Assembly (NCBI GenBank): GCA_016866415.1
Contig: VGML01000037.1
Span: forward strand, 1 to 14,148
Source: Bacteroidota bacterium
Lineage (GTDB): Bacteria > Bacteroidota > Bacteroidia > Flavobacteriales_D > Crocinitomicaceae
DNA: 14,148 nt
Direction of reading: 5' to 3'
Shown: piece after piece, positions 8,064-14,148 of the stretch
How the letters are laid out: the number at the start of each line of letters is the position of its first letter
Numbering within the stretch: the first letter of the stretch is position 1
The notes under the pieces: model-generated
Database searches by the model: none
Told to the model about the DNA's origin: nothing
The model's input: the letters and a program-made list of their open reading frames with translations, nothing else
Program-made: the position numbers and the translations under genes

Positions 8064-8099
8064 TATATTGATTTCCCTAAAAACCAAGAGTAGAATAAC

Positions 8100-8621
8100 C
8101 TATAAACTCTTCGACTTTTCAATTAGAGCCGTCGTTGAATAACCCTCGACCAAATTAATTGTAACTACGGAACCTCCTTTTTTTCGAACGATATCAGATC
8201 CTACAATGTATTTTTTGGAGCTAGAATCCAGTTCGTTCGCGTCGTAATCGCCGCCTTTTACCAGCACATCAGGTTCCAGGGGGCGAATGAGTTCAAATGG
8301 TGTTTCTTCATTGAAAATTACTACCAAATCCACAAAGCCAAGTGAAGCAATAACGTTCATTCTTGCCAGTTCATTGTTTATAGGACGATTTGGGGCTTTG
8401 TTTAGTGCTTTTACTGATCGATCACTGTTAATGCCAACAATCAATCGATTTCCAAGTGAAGCGGCTTCTGCCAAATAGGTGATGTGTCCCAAATGCAAAA
8501 TATCAAAACACCCATTGGTGAATACGACCTTTTCGTTTTTTAAGTGATACATAGCAACAAGACGTATTGCTTCTTCAGTTGAAACGATTTTCGACTTTAT
8601 GTATTCCAGTCGCGCGGACAT
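8100..8621 (-). CDS. rfaE2: D-glycero-beta-D-manno-heptose 1-phosphate adenylyltransferase
   Basis: This enzyme transfers AMP from ATP to heptose-1-phosphate, giving ADP-heptose for LPS core or other surface glycans. The 173-residue protein corresponds to the C-terminal half of E. coli HldE and is stand-alone here. Motifs: FTNGCFDILHLGHITYL at 34-50 with the nucleotidyltransferase HxGH at 43-46, VGINSDRSVKAL at 62-73, NRPINNELARMNVIA at 78-92, DVLVKGGDY at 118-126, and the C-terminal EGYSTTALI. All are typical of the family. Its ATG shares one base with the TGA stop of panD (TGATG, 8623-8619), so it is the last gene of a panC-panD-rfaE2 operon and probably translationally coupled. The kinase half (HldE N-terminal domain) and the phosphatase GmhB are not in the window. 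Confidence 0.93.
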   Translation of the reverse strand: MSARLEYIKSKIVSTEEAIRLVAMYHLKNEKVVFTNGCFDILHLGHITYLAEAASLGNRLIVGINSDRSVKALNKAPNRPINNELARMNVIASLGFVDLVVIFNEETPFELIRPLEPDVLVKGGDYDANELDSSSKKYIVGSDIVRKKGGSVVTINLVEGYSTTALIEKSKSL

Positions 8622-8971
8622 CAGTCGAGTAAATTGGTTTTTTCGTTTGGAAATACAAGCGAAGGTTTGAATGATTTCGCCTCTTCAAAATCCATGAATC
8701 CGTATCCAATGATAATAATGATATCATCCACGGAAACGCGTCTTGCAGCTGGACCATTTAAACAAATCATACCTGATTTTCGATCACCTTTAATTACATA
8801 TGTTTCAAAGCGCTCACCATTATTGATATTCACAATTTGAACGCGCTCCCCTTCAAGCAAATTGGCAGCTTCCATCAAGTCTTGATCTATTGTGATACTT
8901 CCAATGTAATTCAATTCGGCCTGTGTAACCCGAACTCGATGAATTTTTGATTTTAGTACTTGAATCAACAT
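8621..8971 (-). CDS. panD: Aspartate 1-decarboxylase PanD
   Basis: PanD converts L-aspartate to beta-alanine, the amine half of pantothenate, in the cytoplasm. It is made as a proenzyme that self-cleaves between Gly and Ser to create a pyruvoyl cofactor. Starting at ATG 8971 gives 116 residues, in which YIGS places Gly24-Ser25 exactly at the family cleavage site. Lys9, His11, Arg54 and Tyr58 line up with conserved active-site residues, and LNGPAARRVSVDDIIIII at 71-88 matches the family. The frame extends to an ATG at 9034, but that version adds 21 hydrophobic, non-family residues and would overlap panC, so it is rejected. The gene lies 43 bases downstream of panC and overlaps rfaE2 by one base. 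PanC, which uses its beta-alanine, is encoded next door. panB and panE are not seen. Confidence 0.96.
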   Translation of the reverse strand: MLIQVLKSKIHRVRVTQAELNYIGSITIDQDLMEAANLLEGERVQIVNINNGERFETYVIKGDRKSGMICLNGPAARRVSVDDIIIIIGYGFMDFEEAKSFKPSLVFPNEKTNLLD

Positions 8972-9014
8972 AAAATTGAAAAAATGAGCGACAAAAATAA
9001 AGCAAATAAACGGA

Positions 9015-9848
9015 TTACAACAATAAATTATCAATCAGCCTTACTTGGCCGCAAAATGCAGCGATGCAACAAACAGTTGGTTTTTTCCAATCATCAGCTT
9101 CCAAAAGATTTTCCGAATTCACAATTTCAAGATATTCCAGTTTTAAAGTGCCCTTTTCAAAAAAGTCGACTGCTCGGTTTTTTAATTCAGAAGGGCTCAA
9201 TGTCAACTTGTTTGCTTTAACAAAGTTTAGAGTCTTCCAAATGATTAGAGCTTCCACTTTTTGTTCTTCGGATAAACGCATATTTCTACTGCTCATCGCC
9301 AGACCACTTGGTTCTCGAAGTGTATCGCATGCAACAATTTCTATGGGAAATCCATATGCTTTCGCCATGTGACGAATGATTGCTAATTGCTGAAAATCTT
9401 TCTGACCAAAATACGCTTTTTCAGGTTTAACCAATTGAAATAAATTGTGAACCACATGAACCACTCCTTGAAAGTGACCGGGACGGAACTTTCCTTCTAA
9501 AACGTTGTCGAGATGTCCTAAATCGATTGGTTTAAACTGATCATTTGGAGGATAAATTTCATCTACTTCTGGATTGAAAACAAGGTAATTAGAACAATTC
9601 TCGTTCAATAAAGCCAAATCTTGTTCAATTGTTCTAGGATAATGAATTAAATCTTCTTTGTTATTAAATTGTGTCGGGTTCACAAAAATGCTTACAACTA
9701 CAATGTCGTTTTCCTCAGATGCACGTTGAATTAGCTGCAAATGCCCAGCATGTAAAGCCCCCATAGTAGGAACAAACCCAATACTTTTTGAATTGATTTT
9801 TGCTTCATCCAGCATTTTTTGCAATTCAAAAACAGTCTTTACTATCAT
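9015..9848 (-). CDS. panC: Pantothenate synthetase PanC
   Basis: PanC condenses pantoate with beta-alanine at the cost of ATP, giving pantothenate for coenzyme A. The 277-residue form starting at 9848 begins MIVKTVFELQKML, matching the usual family N-terminus. Motifs: PTMGALHAGH at 27-36 (HxGH nucleotide site), VSIFVNPTQF at 52-61, LEGKFRPGHFQGVV at 117-130, FGQKDFQQL at 147-155 and REPSGLAMSSRNMRLS at 178-193 (KMSKS-equivalent region). An ATG two codons upstream (9854) is an equally possible start. An extension to 9926 is unlikely, because it would run through the likely promoter box at 9869-9876 and adds non-conserved residues. It is the first gene of the panC-panD-rfaE2 operon and diverges from the GT5-like gene. 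Confidence 0.95.
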   Translation of the reverse strand: MIVKTVFELQKMLDEAKINSKSIGFVPTMGALHAGHLQLIQRASEENDIVVVSIFVNPTQFNNKEDLIHYPRTIEQDLALLNENCSNYLVFNPEVDEIYPPNDQFKPIDLGHLDNVLEGKFRPGHFQGVVHVVHNLFQLVKPEKAYFGQKDFQQLAIIRHMAKAYGFPIEIVACDTLREPSGLAMSSRNMRLSEEQKVEALIIWKTLNFVKANKLTLSPSELKNRAVDFFEKGTLKLEYLEIVNSENLLEADDWKKPTVCCIAAFCGQVRLIDNLLL

Positions 9849-9868
9849 CTCCATTAACGAATTAGGAG

Positions 9869-9876
9869 CAAAGCTA
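9869..9876 (-). promoter_or_regulatory. Candidate -7 box for the panC-panD-rfaE2 operon
   Basis: Read on the minus strand this is TAGCTTTG, an exact TAnnTTTG match. It places the transcription start near 9862-9864 and leaves a leader of roughly 10-15 bases before the panC ATG (9854 or 9848). A good -33 TTG is not evident; TTC occurs at about the expected place. Confidence 0.5.
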
Positions 9877-9907
9877 TTGCTTTTTATGAAAGTTCGTGAA
9901 AAATTAG

Positions 9908-9915
9908 TAACTTTG
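9908..9915 (+). promoter_or_regulatory. Candidate -7 box for the GT5-DUF4270-glmS operon
   Basis: TAACTTTG is an exact match to TAnnTTTG, 17 bases before the ATG at 9933, giving a leader of about 10 bases. It is oriented away from the panC box at 9869-9876, and the 31 bases between them would contain both -33 regions. The -33 element itself is weak. Confidence 0.5.
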
Positions 9916-9932
9916 CATCCTATCAATTTTGA

Positions 9933-10757
9933 ATGGAAAAGAAAAAAGTTCTATTTATTTCTCAGGAAATATTCCCATTTTCACCTAAATCTGACATTTC
10001 TTCAACCGCCAGAAGGTTGCCGCAAGTTGTGCAAGAGGCGGGAAAAGAGATTCGCGTTTTCACTCCTCGTTTCGGAGCTATTAATGAGCGTAGGCATCAA
10101 CTACATGAAGTGATTCGTTTGTCAGGTTTAAATATTTGCATTGATGACCATGATCACCCGTTGATTATAAAGGTTGCTTCTGTTTCCTCAGCAAGAATGC
10201 AAGTGTATTTCATCGACAATGATGAATATTTTAAAAGAAAAACAATGCTTCAGGACGAAAGAGGTATATATCATGCCGACAATGACGAGCGAGCCATGTT
10301 TTTCTGTAGAGGAGTATTGGAAACTGTAAAGAAACTAGGTTGGCAGCCGGATGTAATTCATTGCCATGGATGGATGACTGGAATAATGTCATTATACATT
10401 AAACATATTTACAACAAAGACCCACATTTTAAAGATACGAAAGTAGTTTATTCGTTATATAACGATGCATTTGATATTTCTTTGGATAAACGTTTTGCGG
10501 AAAAATTGAAATTTGATGGCTTTCCAGATGAAGTGGCAAAGAAATTTGAGGATACATCTTTTTTAAATGTAACGAAATCATTTATCGATTACTGTGATGG
10601 ACTTTCAATTGCAGTTGATAATATCAATCCAGACCTTGGAGCCATTTTTGACTCGGCAGTGCATTGCCACAAATTGGATTATGTCCAGGAAGAAAATCAA
10701 GCAAAGGAATTCTCTGTTTTTTTTGATAAGGTTGTGGATGAAAGTGTTTTGGCCTAG
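9933..10757 (+). CDS. Short GT5 (glycogen/starch synthase N-terminal domain) homologue, probably not a glycogen synthase
   Basis: This 274-residue protein aligns with only the N-terminal half of GlgA-type glycogen synthases (about 480 residues). Recognisable parts are KVLFISQEIFPFSPKS at 5-20, EIRVFTPRFG at 39-48, VYFIDNDEYF at 91-100, and PDVIHCHGWMTGIMSLY at 139-155, matching the GlgA PDVVHAHDWH block. Two hallmarks are missing. The KTGGLAD loop that binds ADP-glucose is replaced by KSDISSTA (19-26), and the whole C-terminal GT-B nucleotide-sugar domain is absent. The ORF ends cleanly and is followed 5 bases later by DUF4270, so this is not a fresh truncation. From memory, similar short proteins annotated 'glycogen/starch synthase' occur in other Bacteroidota. 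A regulatory or scaffold role, or a different sugar-related activity, is possible; a name such as glgA would overstate it. Confidence 0.85.
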   Translation: MEKKKVLFISQEIFPFSPKSDISSTARRLPQVVQEAGKEIRVFTPRFGAINERRHQLHEVIRLSGLNICIDDHDHPLIIKVASVSSARMQVYFIDNDEYFKRKTMLQDERGIYHADNDERAMFFCRGVLETVKKLGWQPDVIHCHGWMTGIMSLYIKHIYNKDPHFKDTKVVYSLYNDAFDISLDKRFAEKLKFDGFPDEVAKKFEDTSFLNVTKSFIDYCDGLSIAVDNINPDLGAIFDSAVHCHKLDYVQEENQAKEFSVFFDKVVDESVLA

Positions 10758-10762
10758 TTTTC

Positions 10763-12049
10763 ATGAAAAAGTATTGGTTTTTTGCATTTTTATTTTTTGC
10801 TGCGTTAGTAATTTTTAGTGCATGTAAAAAAAAAGATTTTGTTAATGGGAAAGATGCAATTGATCCCAATGAAATTTTGAATGGTATAACTACAGATACG
10901 TTTGATATCGTTACCTATACCATAGCTGAAGATTCAACTATTACAAGTAATCCCGCTAATTCAGTTTTAGGAAGTTACATTGATCCAAAGTTTGGTAAAA
11001 TGCGAGCTTCTTTTTACACACAACTCAGATTGGGAACTATCAATCCGGATTTTGGAAATGTCAATTCAATTAAAATTGATTCATTTGTATTGGCTCTGAA
11101 GTACGTCGGTTACTACGGTGATCTCGGCGCACAGTCTTTTGAAGTATTGGAAATGGATGAATCAATATATCTCGATTCGAGTTATTACGCATTTTCCGAA
11201 AAAGCTACTAAAAATGGTAACTTAATACCAATTGGAAAGAGAAATATTGTACCAAATCCAAACGAAAAAACGATTGTTGGTGAAGATACCGTTGACGCTC
11301 AATTGAGAATTCAATTAGATACGAATTTTGCGAAGTATTTAGTCAACGAGGCGAAATTTGGAATAGGCTTCACTAGCAATGAAAATTTCTTAAACTTTTT
11401 TAAAGGAATTAAGGTAAAAACAAACAATTCAAATCAAGCAAAAGGAGAAGGAGGGATATTTTATTTTAATCTAAACGATCCCGCCTCAAAAGCAACAATT
11501 TATTTCACGCAGGATACGGTTAGTAAGTCTTTTGATTTATTGATTAATACAAGTTGTGCTGATTTTAATCATGTAGAAATTGAAAATTCGGGTTATCCAA
11601 TTGAAAATGTTTTATCCGATTCAACGGAGGGATTGACTGAGTTTTATGCACAAGCATTTAAACATCGTGCATTTATTAAAATTCCAGGATTAAATGAATT
11701 ATCTGAGAAAGCAGTTATTCATCGTGCTGATTTAACTTTACCCATTCAATATCAAACAGGATACAGATATAGACCAGGTTTTAGCGTTTCTGCCGCTACC
11801 AAATTGAAAAGCACCGATCAAAGCTATACCAATCTTGGAATCCTTGGTGAATTGAACGATGTGAAAAAATATTTTAAATTGAACTTAAAGAATTATGTTC
11901 AAGCCGTCGTTAATAAGAATATTGAAAACAATGGAGTTTTAGTTTCTCCGAGATTTTTCATTAATACAGCCGAACGAATTGTCTTTAATGGAAAAAATAC
12001 TACAAATAAAAATCGACCAAAATTTATTCTAACCTATACAACATACTAG
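10763..12049 (+). CDS. DUF4270 domain-containing lipoprotein
   Basis: This 428-residue protein has a lipoprotein signal: MKKYW, a hydrophobic stretch to residue 18, then FSAC with Cys21 as the lipidated residue. The residues after it (KKKDF) are basic, not the acidic pattern of Bacteroidota lipoproteins exported to the cell surface, so a periplasm-facing location is a reasonable guess. The domain start shows the DUF4270 pattern GSYIDPKFGKMRASFYTQLRL at about 70-90, and later parts such as FKHRAFIKIPGLNEL and HRADLTLPI also look family-like. The C-terminus is FILTYTTY. The function of DUF4270 is not known. It lies 5 bases after the GT5-like gene and 3 bases before glmS, so the three are almost certainly cotranscribed. 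DUF4270 genes next to glmS are, to my recollection, common in Bacteroidota. Confidence 0.88.
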   Translation: MKKYWFFAFLFFAALVIFSACKKKDFVNGKDAIDPNEILNGITTDTFDIVTYTIAEDSTITSNPANSVLGSYIDPKFGKMRASFYTQLRLGTINPDFGNVNSIKIDSFVLALKYVGYYGDLGAQSFEVLEMDESIYLDSSYYAFSEKATKNGNLIPIGKRNIVPNPNEKTIVGEDTVDAQLRIQLDTNFAKYLVNEAKFGIGFTSNENFLNFFKGIKVKTNNSNQAKGEGGIFYFNLNDPASKATIYFTQDTVSKSFDLLINTSCADFNHVEIENSGYPIENVLSDSTEGLTEFYAQAFKHRAFIKIPGLNELSEKAVIHRADLTLPIQYQTGYRYRPGFSVSAATKLKSTDQSYTNLGILGELNDVKKYFKLNLKNYVQAVVNKNIENNGVLVSPRFFINTAERIVFNGKNTTNKNRPKFILTYTTY

Positions 12050-12052
12050 CCT

Positions 12053-13897
12053 ATGTGTGGAATTGTCGCCTATATTGGGAAGAAACAGGCTTTCCCAATT
12101 GTTCTTAAAGGATTAAAAAGATTGGAGTACCGAGGATATGATAGTGCTGGAGTTGCTCTTTTGAATAATGGAAGCTTAAATATTTACAAACGTTCAGGAA
12201 AAGTATCGAATCTTGAGGGGTTTGCGCTTAAAAGCGATGTTGAAGGAAATGCTGGAATCGGACATACTCGTTGGGCCACGCATGGTGCACCGAATGACGT
12301 AAATGCTCACCCACATTTCTCGAATGATGGGACGCTTGCACTAATACATAATGGTATTATAGAGAATTATGACATTCTGAAAAAAGATTTAACTTCCAAA
12401 GGATATACATTTAAAAGTGAAACGGATACAGAAGTTTTAGTTCATTTGATTGATGATATCCGAAAAAATGAAAATGTTTGGTTTGGCGAGGCATTAAGAA
12501 GAGCTTTGCATCACGTTGTTGGAGCATATGCGATTGTAGTTATTTCAAAAGATGAACCGAATAAACTGGTAGCTGCAAGAAAGAGCAGTCCACTTGTTGT
12601 GGGCATAGGAAATGAAGGTGATTTTTACCTCGCTTCAGATGCCACTCCAATAGTTGAATACACAAAAAATGTCGTTTACCTAGAAGATGAAGAAATTGCT
12701 GTAATCGACTTAGCTGAAGGCCTTCGGATATACAATATTGGCGATCAAGAAAAAACCCCTTATGTACAACAATTGGAGTTGGAGCTTGCAGCATTGGAAA
12801 AAGGAGGATATGAGCATTTCATGATTAAGGAAATCAATGAACAACCCAGATCGATTCAAGATTGTTTTAGAGGTCGATTAAATGCGACAGAGGGTTGGGT
12901 TTCTCTTGGAGGAATTCGCGAATACGAACAAAAAATGATTAACGCTAATCGCATGATTATCGTGGCATGTGGAACATCTTGGCATGCTGGATTAGTTGGT
13001 GAGTATTTAATTGAAGATTTGGCGAGAATAAACGTCGAAGTTGAATACGCAAGTGAATTCAGATATCGAAACCCGATTATAACGGAAAACGATATAGTAA
13101 TTGCTATATCACAATCAGGAGAGACAGCTGATACATTGGCAGCTCTTGAATTAGCCAAGTCAAAAGGCGCTACAATTCTTGGGATTTGTAATGTGGTTGG
13201 ATCTTCTATTTCACGGATTACAGATGCAGGTTCTTACACACACGCGGGTCCGGAAATTGGCGTGGCTTCAACAAAAGCATTTACAGCACAGGTTACGATT
13301 CTAACGCTCATGGCTTTGTCTTTAGGACATAAAAAAGGAATGATTAATGATTCCAAGTTTCATACATTACTGGCTGAATTGGAAGCTATACCAGATAAAG
13401 TCAAGACTGTTTTGGAGTCGAATAAAGCAATAGAGAAAATAGCAGAGGAATATAAGAATGCATCTAACGCTCTTTATTTAGGGAGAGGCAGTTCTTTCCC
13501 AGTTGCACTTGAAGGCGCTCTTAAGCTGAAAGAAATTTCCTACATCCATGCGGAAGGTTATCCAGCTGCTGAAATGAAACATGGTCCTATCGCGTTAATC
13601 GATGAAAACATGCCAGTATTTGTAATAGCCACTCATGGCAATTCGTATGAGAAAGTAGTATCGAATATTCAAGAAGTAAAGGCTCGAAAAGGGAAAATAG
13701 TTGCAATAGTTACTCAAGGAGATAAACATGTCAAGGAGTTAGCGGATCACATAATCGAAATCCCTGAAACAGATGAGTTTTTAGTACCTTTGTTAGCGAC
13801 AATTCCATTCCAATTACTTTCCTATCACATTGCGGTTATGCGCGGATGCAACGTTGACCAACCTAGAAATTTGGCCAAATCTGTTACGGTGGAGTAA
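12053..13897 (+). CDS. glmS: Glutamine--fructose-6-phosphate aminotransferase (isomerizing) GlmS
   Basis: GlmS makes glucosamine-6-phosphate from fructose-6-phosphate and glutamine, the entry step to UDP-GlcNAc for peptidoglycan and LPS. The 614-residue protein is full length. N-terminal glutaminase: nucleophile Cys2 in MCGIVAYIG, EYRGYDSAG at 25-33, GHTRWATHG at 70-78 and HNGIIEN at 99-105. First SIS domain: ACGTSWHAG at 305-313, SQSGETADT at 353-361, ASTKAFTAQ at 405-413. Second SIS domain: LGRGSSFPVALEGALKLKEI at 476-495 and HAEGYPAAEMKHGPIALI at 499-516. It ends in the conserved DQPRNLAKSVTVE. Start and stop are firm. It is the last gene of the GT5-DUF4270-glmS set, with only 3 bases after the DUF4270 stop, leaving no room for a glmS ribozyme. 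Confidence 0.98.
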   Translation: MCGIVAYIGKKQAFPIVLKGLKRLEYRGYDSAGVALLNNGSLNIYKRSGKVSNLEGFALKSDVEGNAGIGHTRWATHGAPNDVNAHPHFSNDGTLALIHNGIIENYDILKKDLTSKGYTFKSETDTEVLVHLIDDIRKNENVWFGEALRRALHHVVGAYAIVVISKDEPNKLVAARKSSPLVVGIGNEGDFYLASDATPIVEYTKNVVYLEDEEIAVIDLAEGLRIYNIGDQEKTPYVQQLELELAALEKGGYEHFMIKEINEQPRSIQDCFRGRLNATEGWVSLGGIREYEQKMINANRMIIVACGTSWHAGLVGEYLIEDLARINVEVEYASEFRYRNPIITENDIVIAISQSGETADTLAALELAKSKGATILGICNVVGSSISRITDAGSYTHAGPEIGVASTKAFTAQVTILTLMALSLGHKKGMINDSKFHTLLAELEAIPDKVKTVLESNKAIEKIAEEYKNASNALYLGRGSSFPVALEGALKLKEISYIHAEGYPAAEMKHGPIALIDENMPVFVIATHGNSYEKVVSNIQEVKARKGKIVAIVTQGDKHVKELADHIIEIPETDEFLVPLLATIPFQLLSYHIAVMRGCNVDQPRNLAKSVTVE

Positions 13898-13955
13898 AAG
13901 GATAATTTTGAAGCAACTAAAATTGAGTTTTTTCGTTATTTTAGTAAAAAATGAT

Positions 13956-14148
13956 ATGTTGAAATCAAAATTGTTATTTATACTTATCGGTTCATTATTA
14001 GCTTTAAATTATACTTTTGGACAAGTAACTGCTGCAGACTGTAGTAATGCAGTTAATATCTGTCAAAATGCAAATTTTGCTATTGATCCAAATGGTCCTG
14101 GTGCCGTAGCGGATTTTCAGTCTGGTACAGTTTCAAACCCTTCTACAA
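13956..14148 (+). CDS. N-terminus of a secreted, gliding/T9SS-type surface protein (partial)
   Basis: From ATG 13956 there are 64 open codons to the window edge. The first 22 or so residues form a Sec signal peptide: MLKSK, then LLFILIGSLLALN, YTFGQ with cleavage probably near FGQ. The mature start, ADCSNAVNICQNANFAIDP then NGPGAVADF, resembles the Cys-containing opening (DC-NAI-VC) of large Bacteroidota surface proteins that later carry PKD-like repeats and a gliding-motility or T9SS C-terminal sorting domain. Those later parts are outside the window, so the secretion route is inferred. An ATG at 13951 in another frame hits a stop after three codons and is not used. The gene lies 58 bases after glmS on the same strand, with no clear terminator or promoter between. 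Confidence 0.75.
   Translation, partial: MLKSKLLFILIGSLLALNYTFGQVTAADCSNAVNICQNANFAIDPNGPGAVADFQSGTVSNPST

Noticed and set aside
8064..8099. Terminator between the convergent LAS-like gene and rfaE2
   Set aside because: I could find no inverted repeat in these 36 bases, so nothing is annotated there.
8972..9034. Longer N-terminus for PanD starting at 9034
   Set aside because: It adds residues not found in the family, displaces the Gly24-Ser25 cleavage position and overlaps panC.
12050..12052. Possible glmS ribozyme or riboswitch ahead of glmS
   Set aside because: Only 3 bases separate the DUF4270 stop from the glmS ATG, leaving no leader for a ribozyme, and the DUF4270 3' end reads as ordinary coding sequence.
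13917..13944. A+T hairpin after glmS (CTAAAAT ... ATTTTAG) as a terminator
   Set aside because: The stem is a 7-bp, almost pure A/T helix with a 14-base loop, followed by an A-run and not a T-tract on this strand.
1..14148. Mobile element, CRISPR array, tRNA/rRNA, prophage or defence system
   Set aside because: No transposase or integrase motifs, spaced direct repeats, tRNA-like cloverleaf or defence-gene signatures were seen. The AAA ATPase alone is not enough to call a defence system.

Overview
The window comes from a low-G+C member of the Bacteroidota, most likely a flavobacterium-like lineage (Flavobacteriales, possibly Crocinitomicaceae or Fluviicola relatives). Several things point this way: a DUF4270 lipoprotein gene directly upstream of glmS, a stand-alone heptose-1-phosphate adenylyltransferase (rfaE2), several TAnnTTTG-type -7 promoter boxes, the lack of clear Shine-Dalgarno sequences, and the start of a secreted protein resembling those of gliding and type IX secretion bacteria. 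The species call is inference from gene content only.

Layout from left to right. Positions 1-1453 (minus) hold the N-terminal 484 residues of an AAA+ ATPase whose C-terminus lies outside the window. queA (1648-2706, plus) has a recognisable promoter and ends at a strong bidirectional terminator shared with the convergent DUF3108 gene (2779-3570, minus). Divergent from that gene are an EI24/CysZ-like membrane protein (3640-4437), a large AsmA-like protein (4583-7252) and a small membrane-anchored LAS/DUF5715-type peptidase candidate (7314-8063), all plus. A minus-strand operon panC-panD-rfaE2 (9848 down to 8100) follows. It diverges from a plus-strand operon of a short GT5 'glycogen synthase'-like protein, a DUF4270 lipoprotein and glmS (9933-13897), with gaps of only 5 and 3 bases. 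The window ends inside the first 64 codons of a secreted protein (13956 onward).

How the genes relate. Most are housekeeping or envelope genes. QueA acts in queuosine tRNA modification. PanC and PanD make pantothenate for coenzyme A. RfaE2 activates heptose for LPS or surface glycans. GlmS makes glucosamine-6-phosphate for peptidoglycan and LPS. DUF3108, EI24, AsmA, the LAS-like peptidase and DUF4270 are all predicted to be exported or membrane proteins, so the window has a strong cell-envelope theme.

I see no mobile element, CRISPR array, tRNA, rRNA or defence island, and no clear new multi-gene system. The most interesting leads are the GT5 protein, which lacks both the ADP-glucose-binding KTGGL loop and the whole C-terminal GT-B domain yet sits in a tight operon with DUF4270 and glmS; the AAA+ ATPase with Asn in place of the Walker B Asp; and the LAS-type peptidase with an unusual position for its general base.
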